This document shows positions 8,369 through 17,269 of a DNA stretch of 64,000 bases, one piece after another (position 1 is the first letter of the stretch; each line of letters opens with the position of its first letter). The DNA comes from Bacteroidales bacterium (lineage in GTDB: Bacteria > Bacteroidota > Bacteroidia > Bacteroidales > 4484-276). The stretch spans positions 62,001 through 126,000 of the forward strand of contig DASRND010000036.1 of the NCBI GenBank assembly GCA_035647615.1, read 5' to 3'. A program made the position numbers and the translations under genes. The notes under the pieces were generated by a model, which had not been told where the DNA came from, searched no databases, and saw only the letters and a list, made by a program, of their open reading frames with translations.

Positions 8369-9157
8369 ATGGAGCTAAAGAAAGAACTGGTGCCCGCCAC
8401 ATGGGCCGAACTGCAGGAGTTGCTTTTTCATGATGCCTACAATACTGCCATCAGCCGTATTCGGTCGCCATACATTTACCGCGGTTTGTCTGATTTTAAT
8501 TATACGCTCAAAACTTCGCTCATCCGTCTGAGTGGCGACTATGGCCGGCTGGAGTTTCATCTGCTGCGCAATTTCCAGAAATATTCGCACCGCCCCGACC
8601 AGATCAACAATACCGAATGGGACTGGCTGGCGCTGGCACAGCATCATGGGCTGCCCACGCGACTGCTCGATTTTACCTATTCACCGTATGTGGCGCTGCA
8701 TTTTGCTACCGCCGAACTCGATAACTACGACCGCGACGGCATCATCTGGGCGCTCAACTACGAAAAAACCAAAGACTACCTGCCGCAAGAGCTTTACGAC
8801 GAACTTTGCCGCGTTGGCTCCAATAGTTTTACAAGCACCATGCTCAACAACGTATATCGCAGCCTGAGCGAGCTATCGAGTGAAAAAGAGGAGTTTGTGG
8901 TAGCTTTTGAGTCGCCCTCGCTCGACAACCGCATCGTGAATCAATTTGCCATCTTCACCTTTATGTCGCACGCCGAGAGCCTGCTCGACACATGGCTTGC
9001 CGAGCGGCCATCGCTCTATTTTCGCATCCGCATTCCGGCTGGCATGAAATGGGAAATTCGCGACAAGCTCGACCAGGTAAACATCAACGAGCGCGTGCTC
9101 TTTCCGGGCTACGACGGCCTAACCAAGTGGCTGCGCCGGCACTACAGCCCAAAATGA
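8369..9157 (+). CDS. FRG-domain protein
   Basis: A 262-residue protein made essentially of one FRG domain, named for its YRGL motif (Y37-R38-G39). The second hallmark block, LAQHHGLPTRLLDFTYSPYV, lies at about residues 92-111, followed by an AIFTFMSHAESLLD segment. FRG domains occur alone or attached to nucleases and other effectors in stress and phage-conflict settings; their biochemical activity is not established. The gene stands alone: its own -7 element upstream, a rho-independent terminator right after the stop, and unrelated neighbours. Confidence 0.82.
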   Translation: MELKKELVPATWAELQELLFHDAYNTAISRIRSPYIYRGLSDFNYTLKTSLIRLSGDYGRLEFHLLRNFQKYSHRPDQINNTEWDWLALAQHHGLPTRLLDFTYSPYVALHFATAELDNYDRDGIIWALNYEKTKDYLPQELYDELCRVGSNSFTSTMLNNVYRSLSELSSEKEEFVVAFESPSLDNRIVNQFAIFTFMSHAESLLDTWLAERPSLYFRIRIPAGMKWEIRDKLDQVNINERVLFPGYDGLTKWLRRHYSPK

Positions 9158-9160
9158 AAA

Positions 9161-9195
9161 AACCTGCTACAGATTGGCTGTGGCAGGTTTTTTTT
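9161..9195 (+). terminator. Rho-independent terminator after the FRG gene
   Basis: AACCTGCTACA and TGTGGCAGGTT form an 11-bp stem (one G-U pair) with a 7-nt loop, followed by a run of T, 3 bp after the stop codon. It also lies 25 bp downstream of the minus-strand E1 gene end and could serve both strands. Confidence 0.88.
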
Positions 9196-9220
9196 ATTAA
9201 AAGCAAAAACGAAATCTTGT

Positions 9221-11293
9221 CTAAAAATCCAGCAACTTCTTGGCGGCGTGGTATATTTTTTCTTCGTTGGGAAGAATGGCTTTTTCCAGTATCGTGTTGA
9301 AGCCTACGGGTGTAAAGGTAGAACCTACACGGCGCACAGGAGCATCGAGATATTCAAAAGCTTCATCGGTAATCATGGCAGCAAGCTCGCCACCAAATCC
9401 ACCAAAAACTTTGTCTTCGTGCACAATGAGCACACGGTTGGTTTTCTTCACCGAGGCCAGCACCGTTTCTTTATCGAGTGGGATCAACGAACGCAGGTCG
9501 ATCACCTCTACAGATTTGTTGTGGTCTTTTTCGAGTTGTTCGGCAACTTTAACGGACATATGCGTGGTGTTGCCGTATGTAATAATGGAGAGGTCGGTAC
9601 CTTCGCGGCGTACCCGTGCTATTCCAAAAGGAACCTCAAAATCTTCAGGAACCTCCGCTTCTGAGGCGGGATGGTTATAAAGAGCTTTGGGTTCGAGGAA
9701 AAGCGTAGGACCTTCGCTGCGCATACTGGTGCGCAAAAGTCCGGCAGCATCGTCGGCATAAGAAGGATACACGATGCGGATGCCTGGGAAATTAGTCATG
9801 GCACCTTCGATGGTCTGCGAGTGGTAAAGCCCGCCACCGATATAGCCTCCCGACGCCAGACGAATGGTTACGTTGGGTGCAAAGGCGCCATTGCTGCGCC
9901 AGTAGTCGTGCGTCATCTCGACAAACTGCTCCATGGCTGGCCAGAAATAGTCGGCAAACTCGGCGCCTTCTATTACGATACGTATTTTTTTGTCGAAACG
10001 GCTCATGCCGTTGGCGGTGCCCATGATGAAATCTTCGGCAATAGGGGCATTAAACACCCGCTTGATGCCAAACTCCTGCTGCAAACCTTTGGAGACATTA
10101 AAAATGCCGCCTTTTTCTTTATTGGCCATATCCTGACCCCAGATAAAAGTGTCGGGATTGTGGCGAAACTCGGTCTTAAGTGTAGTGTTGAGCGCTTCGA
10201 TCAGTCGCATGGTCTGGCCCTTTTCTTTGCCCTGCAAACCTTTTGGATACTTCTCGGAAACAAAAGGCTTTGGAATCACAAAATCGAAAATTGATTTTGG
10301 ATCGGGATTGGGCGCCTTGAGGACTTTTTTGTGGGCAGCAGAAATTTCTTTCTTTGCCTTCTCGTCCATCTCATCAAGCTCTTTTTCGGTAAAAATATCG
10401 GCGTACGTGAGTCGTTCACGAAACTTCAACAAAGGATCAAGCAAGTCCATCTCCATTAGTTCATCGTCATCGCGGTAAAGCTCATGGCGGTCGGAGTTGG
10501 AGTGCGAGCCCATGCGAATACAGTTGGCATGAACGATCACCGGCACTTCTTCTTCTTTGACAATGCGCCGCGCTTTGAGCATGGCATTCATCGAGTTGAT
10601 GGGGTCTTTGCCGTTTGCATAAATGATACGCAGGTTTTTGAATCCATGGAAGTTGTCGGCAGCGCGTGGATTAGCAGTCTGCTGTTCTTTGGGCACAGAG
10701 ATGCCGAAGCCATTGTCCTGAAAGACAAATATCACCGGAAGCCGCTCAGTGGAAGCGCCGTTGATGGCCTCATAAACATACCCTTCGGATGTGGACGATT
10801 CGCCCTGCGAGCTGATGGCCACCGCGTCGGATCCATAATATTTCATAGCGCGGGCCACTCCTACTGCGTGCAGTGTGTGGTTGCCGGTAGCCGATGAGGT
10901 GTTGTGGATATTCCAGACAGGCTTGGCGAAATGGTTGGACATATGACGTCCGCCGCTGGCGATGTCGGTAGCTTTACTCAGGCCGTTGAGGATGATCTCT
11001 TCGGGGGTGAGGCCGGCAGATATTGCCGTTAGCATGTCGCGATAATACGGAAAAAGATGGTCTTTTCCGCGCTCGAAAAGCTGCCCGATGGCAAGCTGGA
11101 TACCATCGTGACCGGCATAAGGTGCATGATACGACCAGCCCAGTGCCTGCTTCAGGTAGTTGGGAGCTTTGTTGTCGAGCTGACGCCCCAGCGTCATCAG
11201 ATAATACCACTGCTTAAGCGTGTCGCGCTCAGTGCCTTTAATGCTACAAATCTTGTCTTCTTTGGTTAGGACAAATTGCTTTCTATTACTCAT
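9221..11293 (-). CDS. Fused alpha-beta E1 component of a branched-chain 2-oxoacid dehydrogenase
   Basis: A 690-residue thiamine-diphosphate enzyme joining E1-alpha (residues ~1-330) and E1-beta (~355-690) in one chain; the complex oxidatively decarboxylates branched-chain 2-oxoacids to acyl-CoA. The alpha half shows GRHMSNHFAKP, TGNHTLHAVGVARAMKYYG and LPVIFVFQDNGFGIS. The beta half shows AEFADYFWPAMEQF, IRLASGGYIGGGLYHSQ and KTNRVLIVHEDKVFGGFG. The ThDP-magnesium motif normally reading GDG-x(n)-N is GES...N here (SSQGESSTSEG). No E2 or E3 gene is near, so substrate choice (branched-chain, pyruvate or acetoin) is not proven by context. Confidence 0.88.
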   Translation of the reverse strand: MSNRKQFVLTKEDKICSIKGTERDTLKQWYYLMTLGRQLDNKAPNYLKQALGWSYHAPYAGHDGIQLAIGQLFERGKDHLFPYYRDMLTAISAGLTPEEIILNGLSKATDIASGGRHMSNHFAKPVWNIHNTSSATGNHTLHAVGVARAMKYYGSDAVAISSQGESSTSEGYVYEAINGASTERLPVIFVFQDNGFGISVPKEQQTANPRAADNFHGFKNLRIIYANGKDPINSMNAMLKARRIVKEEEVPVIVHANCIRMGSHSNSDRHELYRDDDELMEMDLLDPLLKFRERLTYADIFTEKELDEMDEKAKKEISAAHKKVLKAPNPDPKSIFDFVIPKPFVSEKYPKGLQGKEKGQTMRLIEALNTTLKTEFRHNPDTFIWGQDMANKEKGGIFNVSKGLQQEFGIKRVFNAPIAEDFIMGTANGMSRFDKKIRIVIEGAEFADYFWPAMEQFVEMTHDYWRSNGAFAPNVTIRLASGGYIGGGLYHSQTIEGAMTNFPGIRIVYPSYADDAAGLLRTSMRSEGPTLFLEPKALYNHPASEAEVPEDFEVPFGIARVRREGTDLSIITYGNTTHMSVKVAEQLEKDHNKSVEVIDLRSLIPLDKETVLASVKKTNRVLIVHEDKVFGGFGGELAAMITDEAFEYLDAPVRRVGSTFTPVGFNTILEKAILPNEEKIYHAAKKLLDF

Positions 11294-11694
11294 TCCAAAA
11301 TAATTTTTTTCTAAAATATCTTAAATGTTTGCTATCTGCCCCTCTAAACAGTCATGTGTGGGGTTTGTTCAGGATGGAATTACAAGGATAGAACGATTGG
11401 ATCACGGGCGCATGCCCGAGCATCTTTAAATAGCCATGCATCTTTGAACTAATTGACAGCTTCGTGTACTCTGATGATGCTGCATTTGAAAAACAAATCT
11501 TTTCCTGCAAAAGGATTATTAAAATCAACAGTGTCGATTTCGGCTACCAAACTACTACATTACAAACCTTTAGACGTACAACCATTGTATTAACAATTTT
11601 ATTGACATTGAAAAAAAACTAAAAAGTGAAGGTTTCAACTGAATAACTATATTTGCGCCCTTCATAAAACTTACTGTACTACAATCAACTCAAG
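11294..11694 (+). other. Intergenic region upstream of the thioredoxin-like gene
   Basis: No convincing gene. It is AT-rich near its right end, where TATATTTG (11648-11655) fits TAnnTTTG exactly, 39 bp before the ATG at 11695. The rest between the divergent E1 gene and this promoter shows no repeat or hairpin that I can support. Confidence 0.5.
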
Positions 11695-12219
11695 ATGCAT
11701 AACATCAAAACCTACTTTGTAATTACGCTGATAAGTATTTTTCTCACCTCTGGCCTTCAGGCACAGGATGTTACTCCACAGAAAAATTTATATGCCAAAT
11801 CGTTTTATCACCAAAAAGCGCCGGAGCTGGTGGTAGAGAAATGGATTAGCGAGAAGCCCGACACCAAAGGTAAATTTGTAATGATCGACTTTTGGGCTAC
11901 GTGGTGCGGCCCTTGCAAGATTTCCATTCCGCAGGTAAACAAATGGGCAGAGAAATACAAAGATCAGATGGTTGTGATTGGCCTTTCGGATGAGCCGGAA
12001 GCCAAAGTACTATCGATGAAAGCGCCGATGATTGAATACTACAGTGCCATTGATACGCAGGGGCGGCTCAAGAAAATTTTTCAGGTAAAAGGCATCCCGC
12101 ACGTGGTACTTATCGATCCGCAAGGAACCGTTCGCTGGCAAGGCTTCCCGTCCCTGGCCGGACACCAGCTCACCGAAGAGATACTGGAGGAAACCTTTCT
12201 CAAATACGGAAAGAAATAA
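11695..12219 (+). CDS. Secreted TlpA/ResA-like thioredoxin-fold protein
   Basis: A 174-residue protein with a signal peptide (residues ~1-24, ending GLQAQ) and a thioredoxin fold. The redox motif is WATWC71-G-P-C74, followed by VVIGLSDEP and the cis-Pro region KGIPHVVLIDPQG. Periplasmic members act as thiol reductases in cytochrome c maturation or general disulfide reduction; no cytochrome genes are nearby. It lies 18 bp upstream of an ABC transporter pair on the same strand and may be co-transcribed, but no functional link is evident. Confidence 0.85.
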   Translation: MHNIKTYFVITLISIFLTSGLQAQDVTPQKNLYAKSFYHQKAPELVVEKWISEKPDTKGKFVMIDFWATWCGPCKISIPQVNKWAEKYKDQMVVIGLSDEPEAKVLSMKAPMIEYYSAIDTQGRLKKIFQVKGIPHVVLIDPQGTVRWQGFPSLAGHQLTEEILEETFLKYGKK

Positions 12220-12237
12220 AATAACCAAAACGCCGAG

Positions 12238-13134
12238 GTGCAGGAAGTTTTAAAAATAGAAGGAATTACAAAACGCTACGGCGCTATCCGGGCTGTCGAT
12301 GATCTGAGCCTGGAAGTGCTAAAGGGCGAGGTTTTCGGTATTCTGGGCCCCAATGGAAGCGGCAAGACTACCACGCTGGGAATCCTGCTCGACATCACCC
12401 GACCCGACAGCGGCACTTTTTCCTGGTTTGGCCAAAAACCTACTCACCTGGCACGCCGGCGCATCGGAGCCACACTCGAAAGTCCGGTGTTTTATCCTTA
12501 CCTCTCTGCCATCAACAATCTAAAAATTATTGCCAACATAAAAGGCATCGGGTATCAGGGTATCGACGAAGTGTTGGAGCTGGTGGGTCTTTACGACCGG
12601 CGTCACAGCAAGTTCAGGACTTATTCCCTGGGCATGAAACAGCGACTGGCCATTGCATCGGTATTGTTGGGTGGCCCCGAGGTACTCATCTTCGACGAGC
12701 CAACCAACGGCCTGGATCCGCAGGGCATTGCCGAAATCCGCAAGCTGATTATCGATCTGGCACGAAGCGGACAAACCATCATCCTGGCAAGCCATCTGCT
12801 CGATGAGGTACAAAAGATATGTTCGCATGTGGCTATTCTGCGACGCGGACAAAAACTCTTTTCTGGCCCTATCGGTGCGCTTTCCAAAGAAACTGATGTA
12901 CTGGAACTCGGCACTGATGATCAGGAAAAGCTTGTATCTGCATTGGAAGAAATTGATGTTATCTCTGATATTAAAAAAGAAGGCAACCTACTGCTTGTGA
13001 GCTCACAGGGAAAGCTTACACCTGCTGAGCTCAACAGATTACTCATCGAAAAAGGCATTGTACTTTCACACCTTAATCGGCGGCACAAAAGCCTTGAACA
13101 AGAAGTGCTGAAATTGTTGGAGCAACAATCATGA
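12238..13134 (+). CDS. ABC transporter ATP-binding protein (ABC-2 exporter type)
   Basis: A 298-residue ATPase. Walker A is GPNGSGKT (37-44), the signature loop is the degenerate YSLGMKQRLAIA, Walker B is VLIFDEPTNGLDP, and the H-loop lies in IILASHLLDEV. The ~80-residue extension after the nucleotide-binding domain is typical of DrrA/CcmA-type exporters. The only in-frame start compatible with the family is GTG at 12238. It overlaps the permease gene by 4 bp, so both make one exporter; the substrate is unknown. Confidence 0.92.
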   Translation: MQEVLKIEGITKRYGAIRAVDDLSLEVLKGEVFGILGPNGSGKTTTLGILLDITRPDSGTFSWFGQKPTHLARRRIGATLESPVFYPYLSAINNLKIIANIKGIGYQGIDEVLELVGLYDRRHSKFRTYSLGMKQRLAIASVLLGGPEVLIFDEPTNGLDPQGIAEIRKLIIDLARSGQTIILASHLLDEVQKICSHVAILRRGQKLFSGPIGALSKETDVLELGTDDQEKLVSALEEIDVISDIKKEGNLLLVSSQGKLTPAELNRLLIEKGIVLSHLNRRHKSLEQEVLKLLEQQS

Positions 13135-13958
13135 CGGAGCTGCTAAAAATAGAATGGCTCAAACTGAAGAGCTACCGCGCCTTCTGGATCATGGTGGGAT
13201 TGTATCTCTTTACCCTATTCTCAACGATCATCGGATTGCCGGCCATGCTGGATTTCATTGCCGATAAAACAAACGACAACGTCTATATTAAGGCATTCAA
13301 AATTGTAGCTTTCAACTTTGCCGACATCTGGCAAAATATCGCTTACGTGGCTGGCTGGCGCTGGTCGATAAAAGTTTTGCTGGCGTTGCTGGTAATCATC
13401 CTCATCTCCAACGAATTTACGTTTCTTACCATCCGTTCCAACATTATCCACGGCCGCAGCCGCACGCAGTTTATGCTAGGTAAACTGTCGGTTGTATTTT
13501 TGCTTACGCTAATATCAACGGTGGCGCTATTCGCTGCCGGCATGTATTTAGGATTAAGGTTTTCGGCCACCAAAACTGTCGGTGCCATCTTCGGGCACAT
13601 CTATTTTTTGGGTGTTTATTTTCTGGAGCTATTCACCTATCTCACCTTTGCGCTGCTCGTTGGTTTATTAATACGCAAAACAGGCTTTGCTATCATCACA
13701 CTTTTTTCGTATAATTTCCTAGAGCTCATCCTACAATATTATGTACATGATGATTATGAAAAGTTCCTGCCGCTTAACGCGATCAATGGAATTGTTACCG
13801 GTGTGAATTCATCGATGATAAAAGTTAAAACACCTAATTTCGACATGAGTATGATTTTGCAGGAGCATCTCTCACTGTTAAACTTTGGTGTCTGTCTGGC
13901 TTACCTGGCGTTTTTTCTGGGGGCAATCTATCTCTATCTGAATCGAAGGGATCTTTAG
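13131..13958 (+). CDS. ABC-2 type transporter permease
   Basis: A 275-residue integral membrane protein with about six hydrophobic segments: residues ~20-40 (FWIMVGLYLFTLFSTIIGL), ~80-95, ~120-142, ~160-185, ~190-205 and ~250-270. The N-terminal cytoplasmic stretch LLKIEWLKLKSYRAFW is typical of ABC-2 permeases of the GldF/NatB type. The ATG overlaps the ATPase stop (ATGA), indicating translational coupling. No substrate-specific feature was found. Confidence 0.88.
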   Translation: MTELLKIEWLKLKSYRAFWIMVGLYLFTLFSTIIGLPAMLDFIADKTNDNVYIKAFKIVAFNFADIWQNIAYVAGWRWSIKVLLALLVIILISNEFTFLTIRSNIIHGRSRTQFMLGKLSVVFLLTLISTVALFAAGMYLGLRFSATKTVGAIFGHIYFLGVYFLELFTYLTFALLVGLLIRKTGFAIITLFSYNFLELILQYYVHDDYEKFLPLNAINGIVTGVNSSMIKVKTPNFDMSMILQEHLSLLNFGVCLAYLAFFLGAIYLYLNRRDL

Positions 13959-14048
13959 GAAGTCCTCAACCTCCAGTCGGCAGTTCTCAGTCGGTTTTAT
14001 TAGGGGCACTACTTTTTACTTACAACTTACAACCTACTTTCCCCTCCC

Positions 14049-14636
14049 CTACGGCCTAACCACCTCAAAATCGCCTCTTTCTTTGATGCGGATAATGCGC
14101 GAAGGTTTTAAGCCTGAGATCTTATCGTGGTAAAGATCCACCACATAATCCACAGCAACTTTTACCTCCTCCGAAATCTGTTGAAACCGGTATGGAGTAG
14201 CGGCGCCCGAAATATTGGCGGATGTAGAAACGATGGCTTTATCCAGTTTACCGATCACCTGCCGGCAAAATTCATCGCGTACCATGCGGATGCCAATGGA
14301 GCGGTCAGAAGCAGCCACGCCTTTGGCTAAATTCTTAGCACGCGGATAAATGACTGTGAGTGGCCGGTCGAAACTCTGCACCAACTCTTCGATGAGCGGA
14401 TCGACCTCAGTTACATAGCTGTAGATGCGTTGGACTGAATCGACCAGGATGAGCAAGCTTTTGTCGAGTACGCGCTGCTTAATTTTGTAAATTTTCTCTA
14501 CAGCCCTTTGGTTTGTAGCGTCACAGCCAATGCCCCAGATGGTATCGGTGGGATACAAAATGGTGCCGCCCTGTCGTAGAACAGCAACAGTTTTTTCGAC
14601 TTCTGCCAGCATATGTTTGTGTTGCGAATTGTCCAT
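14049..14636 (-). CDS. Sua5/YciO/YrdC-family threonylcarbamoyl-AMP synthase
   Basis: A 195-residue protein of the family that makes threonylcarbamoyl-AMP for the t6A37 modification of tRNAs. It has the N-terminal GGTILYPTDTIWGIGCDA block, KIKQRVLDKSLLILVDS, and the diagnostic IVSTSANISGAATP (SxN) near residue 150. It lacks the C-terminal Sua5 domain, so it is the short TsaC type. A second, more divergent family member is at 19482-20105; this one keeps the catalytic-site motifs and is the better t6A enzyme candidate. Confidence 0.9.
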   Translation of the reverse strand: MDNSQHKHMLAEVEKTVAVLRQGGTILYPTDTIWGIGCDATNQRAVEKIYKIKQRVLDKSLLILVDSVQRIYSYVTEVDPLIEELVQSFDRPLTVIYPRAKNLAKGVAASDRSIGIRMVRDEFCRQVIGKLDKAIVSTSANISGAATPYRFQQISEEVKVAVDYVVDLYHDKISGLKPSRIIRIKERGDFEVVRP

Positions 14637-14671
14637 GAGTGCTCCTGTGTGGCTGCAAATCTATAAGTAAA

Positions 14672-15694
14672 TTACGAAATTCGACGTAATAATTTTACAA
14701 TAGGGATGGTGAGCGCACATTTAAAATGTCCTTCGGGACATTTTTGGAAGCCGTGGAGACCACATGGGCGGCAGCTTAGCGCAATATCTGTTTCAACAAT
14801 AGCAGAATCATGGCTTAGCGGCCCGAAACCGAAAGCGGGTACCGTGGAGCAAAAGATTGCAGTAACGGGCGCATTCATAGCAGAGGCAAAATGCATAGGT
14901 GCCGAGTCGTTCACGAAGTTCATGGCTGCATCTTTCATTAGCGCAGTGGTTTGCAATATGGAAAGTTTTCCGGCAAGGTTAAGGCTCAGCGGGTAGCCGG
15001 ACTCGTCGATAATTCTGCGGCACAGCGGCTCATCGTCCGGCCCACCAAGAAAATATACAGCCACCTGCTCCTGCAGTGCCAGTGCCTTCAAAAATTCTAT
15101 CCATTTTTCCGCAGGAAACTGCTTTGTGAACCACAGCGAGGCCGGCGCGATACAAATATATTTTTGTGTTTTGTATTGCGATACTTTGGCGTAGTCGGCT
15201 TGCGAAGGATAAAGCTTTGGGAAATATTGCATATTCTCATCGGTAATGCTGCTGATGAGCGAAAGATTGCGATGCGTCTCGTGTTGGCTTTTGGCCGGAT
15301 CAGCTGAAATGTGGTGTGGAAGACGCCGACTGTAAAAGAGCGAAAAGGGATTTTTACCAAACCCCAGACGGAGAGCAGCTCCCGAAAAGGCGGTAAGAAA
15401 ACCACTTGCCGCAAAACGATGTACATTAACAACTACATCATACCGGCGCGACCGTATGTGTTTGAGCAGCTTGTACAGATGTTTGTATTTGTCGGTAGAC
15501 TTATCCCAAACCAATATCTCGTGTAACAGTGGATGACCTGTAAGCACCTGCTGCAAGCCTTTCTTTACCAGAAAATCAATTTCACTCTCAGGATAAAATT
15601 CCGCAAGCTTTTCGATCAAAGGTGTGGCAAGCACCACATCGCCTATCGAAGCGGTTTGCAGGATGAGAATTCGGCGTATGGTGTTTTTTTTCAT
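14672..15694 (-). CDS. Glycosyltransferase family 9 (heptosyltransferase-like)
   Basis: A 340-residue GT9 enzyme, related to the ADP-heptose:LPS heptosyltransferases that build the lipopolysaccharide inner core at the inner-membrane face. Family marks are RILILQTASIGDVVLATPLI at residues ~7-26, the central YICIAPASLWFTKQFPAEKW block, a YFLGGPDDEPLC turn and a C-terminal NDSAPMHFASAMNAPVTAIF (donor binding). The acceptor is unknown; no other LPS core gene is adjacent, though a kdsA is present at 48675. Confidence 0.88.
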   Translation of the reverse strand: MKKNTIRRILILQTASIGDVVLATPLIEKLAEFYPESEIDFLVKKGLQQVLTGHPLLHEILVWDKSTDKYKHLYKLLKHIRSRRYDVVVNVHRFAASGFLTAFSGAALRLGFGKNPFSLFYSRRLPHHISADPAKSQHETHRNLSLISSITDENMQYFPKLYPSQADYAKVSQYKTQKYICIAPASLWFTKQFPAEKWIEFLKALALQEQVAVYFLGGPDDEPLCRRIIDESGYPLSLNLAGKLSILQTTALMKDAAMNFVNDSAPMHFASAMNAPVTAIFCSTVPAFGFGPLSHDSAIVETDIALSCRPCGLHGFQKCPEGHFKCALTIPIVKLLRRIS

Positions 15695-15730
15695 AAGAAA
15701 TCAACTTTTCACTTTCAAAATAAAGAATCA

Positions 15731-15810
15731 GTCACACCGTGAATTGTTTAAAAACGTGGAACTATATTCTGATTCCTGCACCATCAGCCCGGCTTTATTC
15801 ACGGTGTGAC
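15731..15810. repeat. Perfect 14-bp inverted repeat with 52-nt spacer
   Basis: GTCACACCGTGAAT (15731-15744) and its exact complement ATTCACGGTGTGAC (15797-15810) lie in the gap between dapD and the GT9 gene, both on the minus strand. A T-run follows the right arm on the plus strand only, where no gene needs a terminator. Function unknown; it could fold as a long-loop hairpin in the dapD read-through transcript or be ends of a lost element. Confidence 0.75.
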
Positions 15811-15878
15811 TTTTTGAGTTCAGTTTGAATTTTGTGATTTAGAATTTATTTGTTTTTTGTTTTGTTGAAATTTATTTT

Positions 15879-16694
15879 TTAAACAGCTACCTCATACTCG
15901 CGCAACGCCTGATTGAGCGATGTTTTCAGATCGGTAGAAGGTTTGCGCCGCCCGATGATGAGTGCACAAGGTACCTGATAATCGCCGGCGGGGAAAGATT
16001 TTGTCAATGTTCCGGGAATTACCACAGCCCTGCGCGGCACCACTCCTTTGCTTTCGATGGGCGTATGGCTGGTAACATCAATAATTTTGGTAGAGGCTGT
16101 GAGCACCACATTGGCGCCCAGCACAGCTTCCTGTTCCACGCGCACTCCTTCCACGATGATGCAGCGCGACCCGATAAAGCAGCCGTCTTCGATAATCACC
16201 GGGCTGGCCTGCACCGGTTCCAAAACGCCACCAATCCCTACCCCACCGCTCAAATGCACATTCTGTCCAATCTGTGCACACGAACCTACGGTAGCCCATG
16301 TATCCACCATCGTTCCGCTGTCGATGTATGCGCCGATATTCACATAGCTTGGCATCATTACTACGCCCCGGGCAATGTAGGCGCCATATCGCGCCACAGC
16401 GTGCGGCACCACGCGTATGCCGAGGGCGCTATAATTCTGTTTGAGCATCATCTTATCGTGAAACTCCAACGGCCCTGCCTGGCTGGTTTCCATTTTTCGT
16501 ATGGGGAAATAAAGTATCACCGCTTTTTTAACCCATTCGTTCACCTTCCATTCGTCGCCAATACGACCCGCCGCACGTATCTCACCGCGGTCGAGCATAG
16601 CGATGATGCTTTCGATGGTCTCGATGGTTTTTGGCTCATTGAGCTTTTCGCGGTGCTCCCAAGCTTCTTCTACGATCATTCGTGCAGCTTTCAT
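15879..16694 (-). CDS. dapD: 2,3,4,5-tetrahydropyridine-2,6-dicarboxylate N-succinyltransferase
   Basis: A 271-residue trimeric left-handed beta-helix acyltransferase of the succinylase branch of lysine and diaminopimelate synthesis. Hexapeptide repeats run through GVVMMPSYVNIGAYIDSGTM, GGVGIGGVLEP and IVEGVRVEQEAVLGANVVL. The ATG at 16694 gives the family-typical MKAARMIVEEAWEHRE start. A longer TTG start (16721) would lie inside the exact -7 element TATTTTTG (minus strand, 16726-16719), so it is rejected. No other dap gene is nearby. Confidence 0.93.
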   Translation of the reverse strand: MKAARMIVEEAWEHREKLNEPKTIETIESIIAMLDRGEIRAAGRIGDEWKVNEWVKKAVILYFPIRKMETSQAGPLEFHDKMMLKQNYSALGIRVVPHAVARYGAYIARGVVMMPSYVNIGAYIDSGTMVDTWATVGSCAQIGQNVHLSGGVGIGGVLEPVQASPVIIEDGCFIGSRCIIVEGVRVEQEAVLGANVVLTASTKIIDVTSHTPIESKGVVPRRAVVIPGTLTKSFPAGDYQVPCALIIGRRKPSTDLKTSLNQALREYEVAV

Positions 16695-16757
16695 CGTGTA
16701 GTTTGTTTTGGTTACGGCCAAAAATAGACAAAAATCACCTACTCCATTTATTCTTTA

Positions 16758-16765
16758 TAATTTTG
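16758..16765 (+). promoter_or_regulatory. -7 promoter element of ruvX-def-TPR operon
   Basis: TAATTTTG matches TAnnTTTG, 55 bp before the ruvX start. It is back to back with the minus-strand dapD promoter (TATTTTTG, 16726-16719). Confidence 0.55.
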
Positions 16766-16820
16766 CCGCCATGTACACCACATCGTTTGGGTGCAGGTAT
16801 TAATAAATAAAACATTTGCA

Positions 16821-17258
16821 GTGGGAAGAATAATGGCTATCGACTACGGACAAAAGCGCACAGGTATTGCTGTGACGGATGAGCTGCGCCTTTTTGCCAC
16901 AGGACTCACCACGGTGCCGTCGGCCTCTGTCATTGCCTTTCTTCAAAAATATTTCGATGAGCAAATGGTTGATGTAATTGTTGTGGGATTGCCGCGACAG
17001 CTTGATAATACGCCTTCTGATGCCCAACGTTTTACGGAGCCTTTTGTAAAAAAACTTCAAAAACATTTCCCAAACGTTGTTGTTGAGAGATTCGACGAGC
17101 GATTTACCTCAAGAATGGCACATGACGCGATGTTGCAGGCCGGACTTAAAAAGAAAGCGCGCCAAAACAAACAACTGGTGGATACGGTGAGCGCCACGCT
17201 GATATTGCAGTCGTACATGCACATGCTGGCATTTAAAAAAGGACATTCTTTATCTTAA
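16821..17258 (+). CDS. ruvX: Putative pre-16S rRNA nuclease / Holliday junction resolvase-like protein (YqgF family)
   Basis: A 145-residue RNase H-fold protein of the YqgF/RuvX family, implicated in 5' maturation of 16S rRNA. Motifs are MAIDYGQKRTGIAVTD (first catalytic Asp), VIVVGLPRQLDN, ERFDERFTSRMA and QNKQLVDTVSATLILQSYM (late Asp). The GTG at 16821 (MGRIMAIDYG) gives the canonical start; frames beginning at 16791 (GTG) or 16833 (ATG) are alternatives. It is first in an operon with def (11 bp downstream) and a TPR lipoprotein. Confidence 0.9.
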   Translation: MGRIMAIDYGQKRTGIAVTDELRLFATGLTTVPSASVIAFLQKYFDEQMVDVIVVGLPRQLDNTPSDAQRFTEPFVKKLQKHFPNVVVERFDERFTSRMAHDAMLQAGLKKKARQNKQLVDTVSATLILQSYMHMLAFKKGHSLS

Positions 17259-17269
17259 ATATTCTGATC

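Noticed and set aside
9671-10294. 207-codon plus-strand frame inside the fused E1 gene
   Set aside because: Antisense shadow of a recognised ThDP enzyme.
16065-16727. 220-codon plus-strand frame inside dapD
   Set aside because: Antisense shadow of the hexapeptide-repeat enzyme; no promoter or family pattern.
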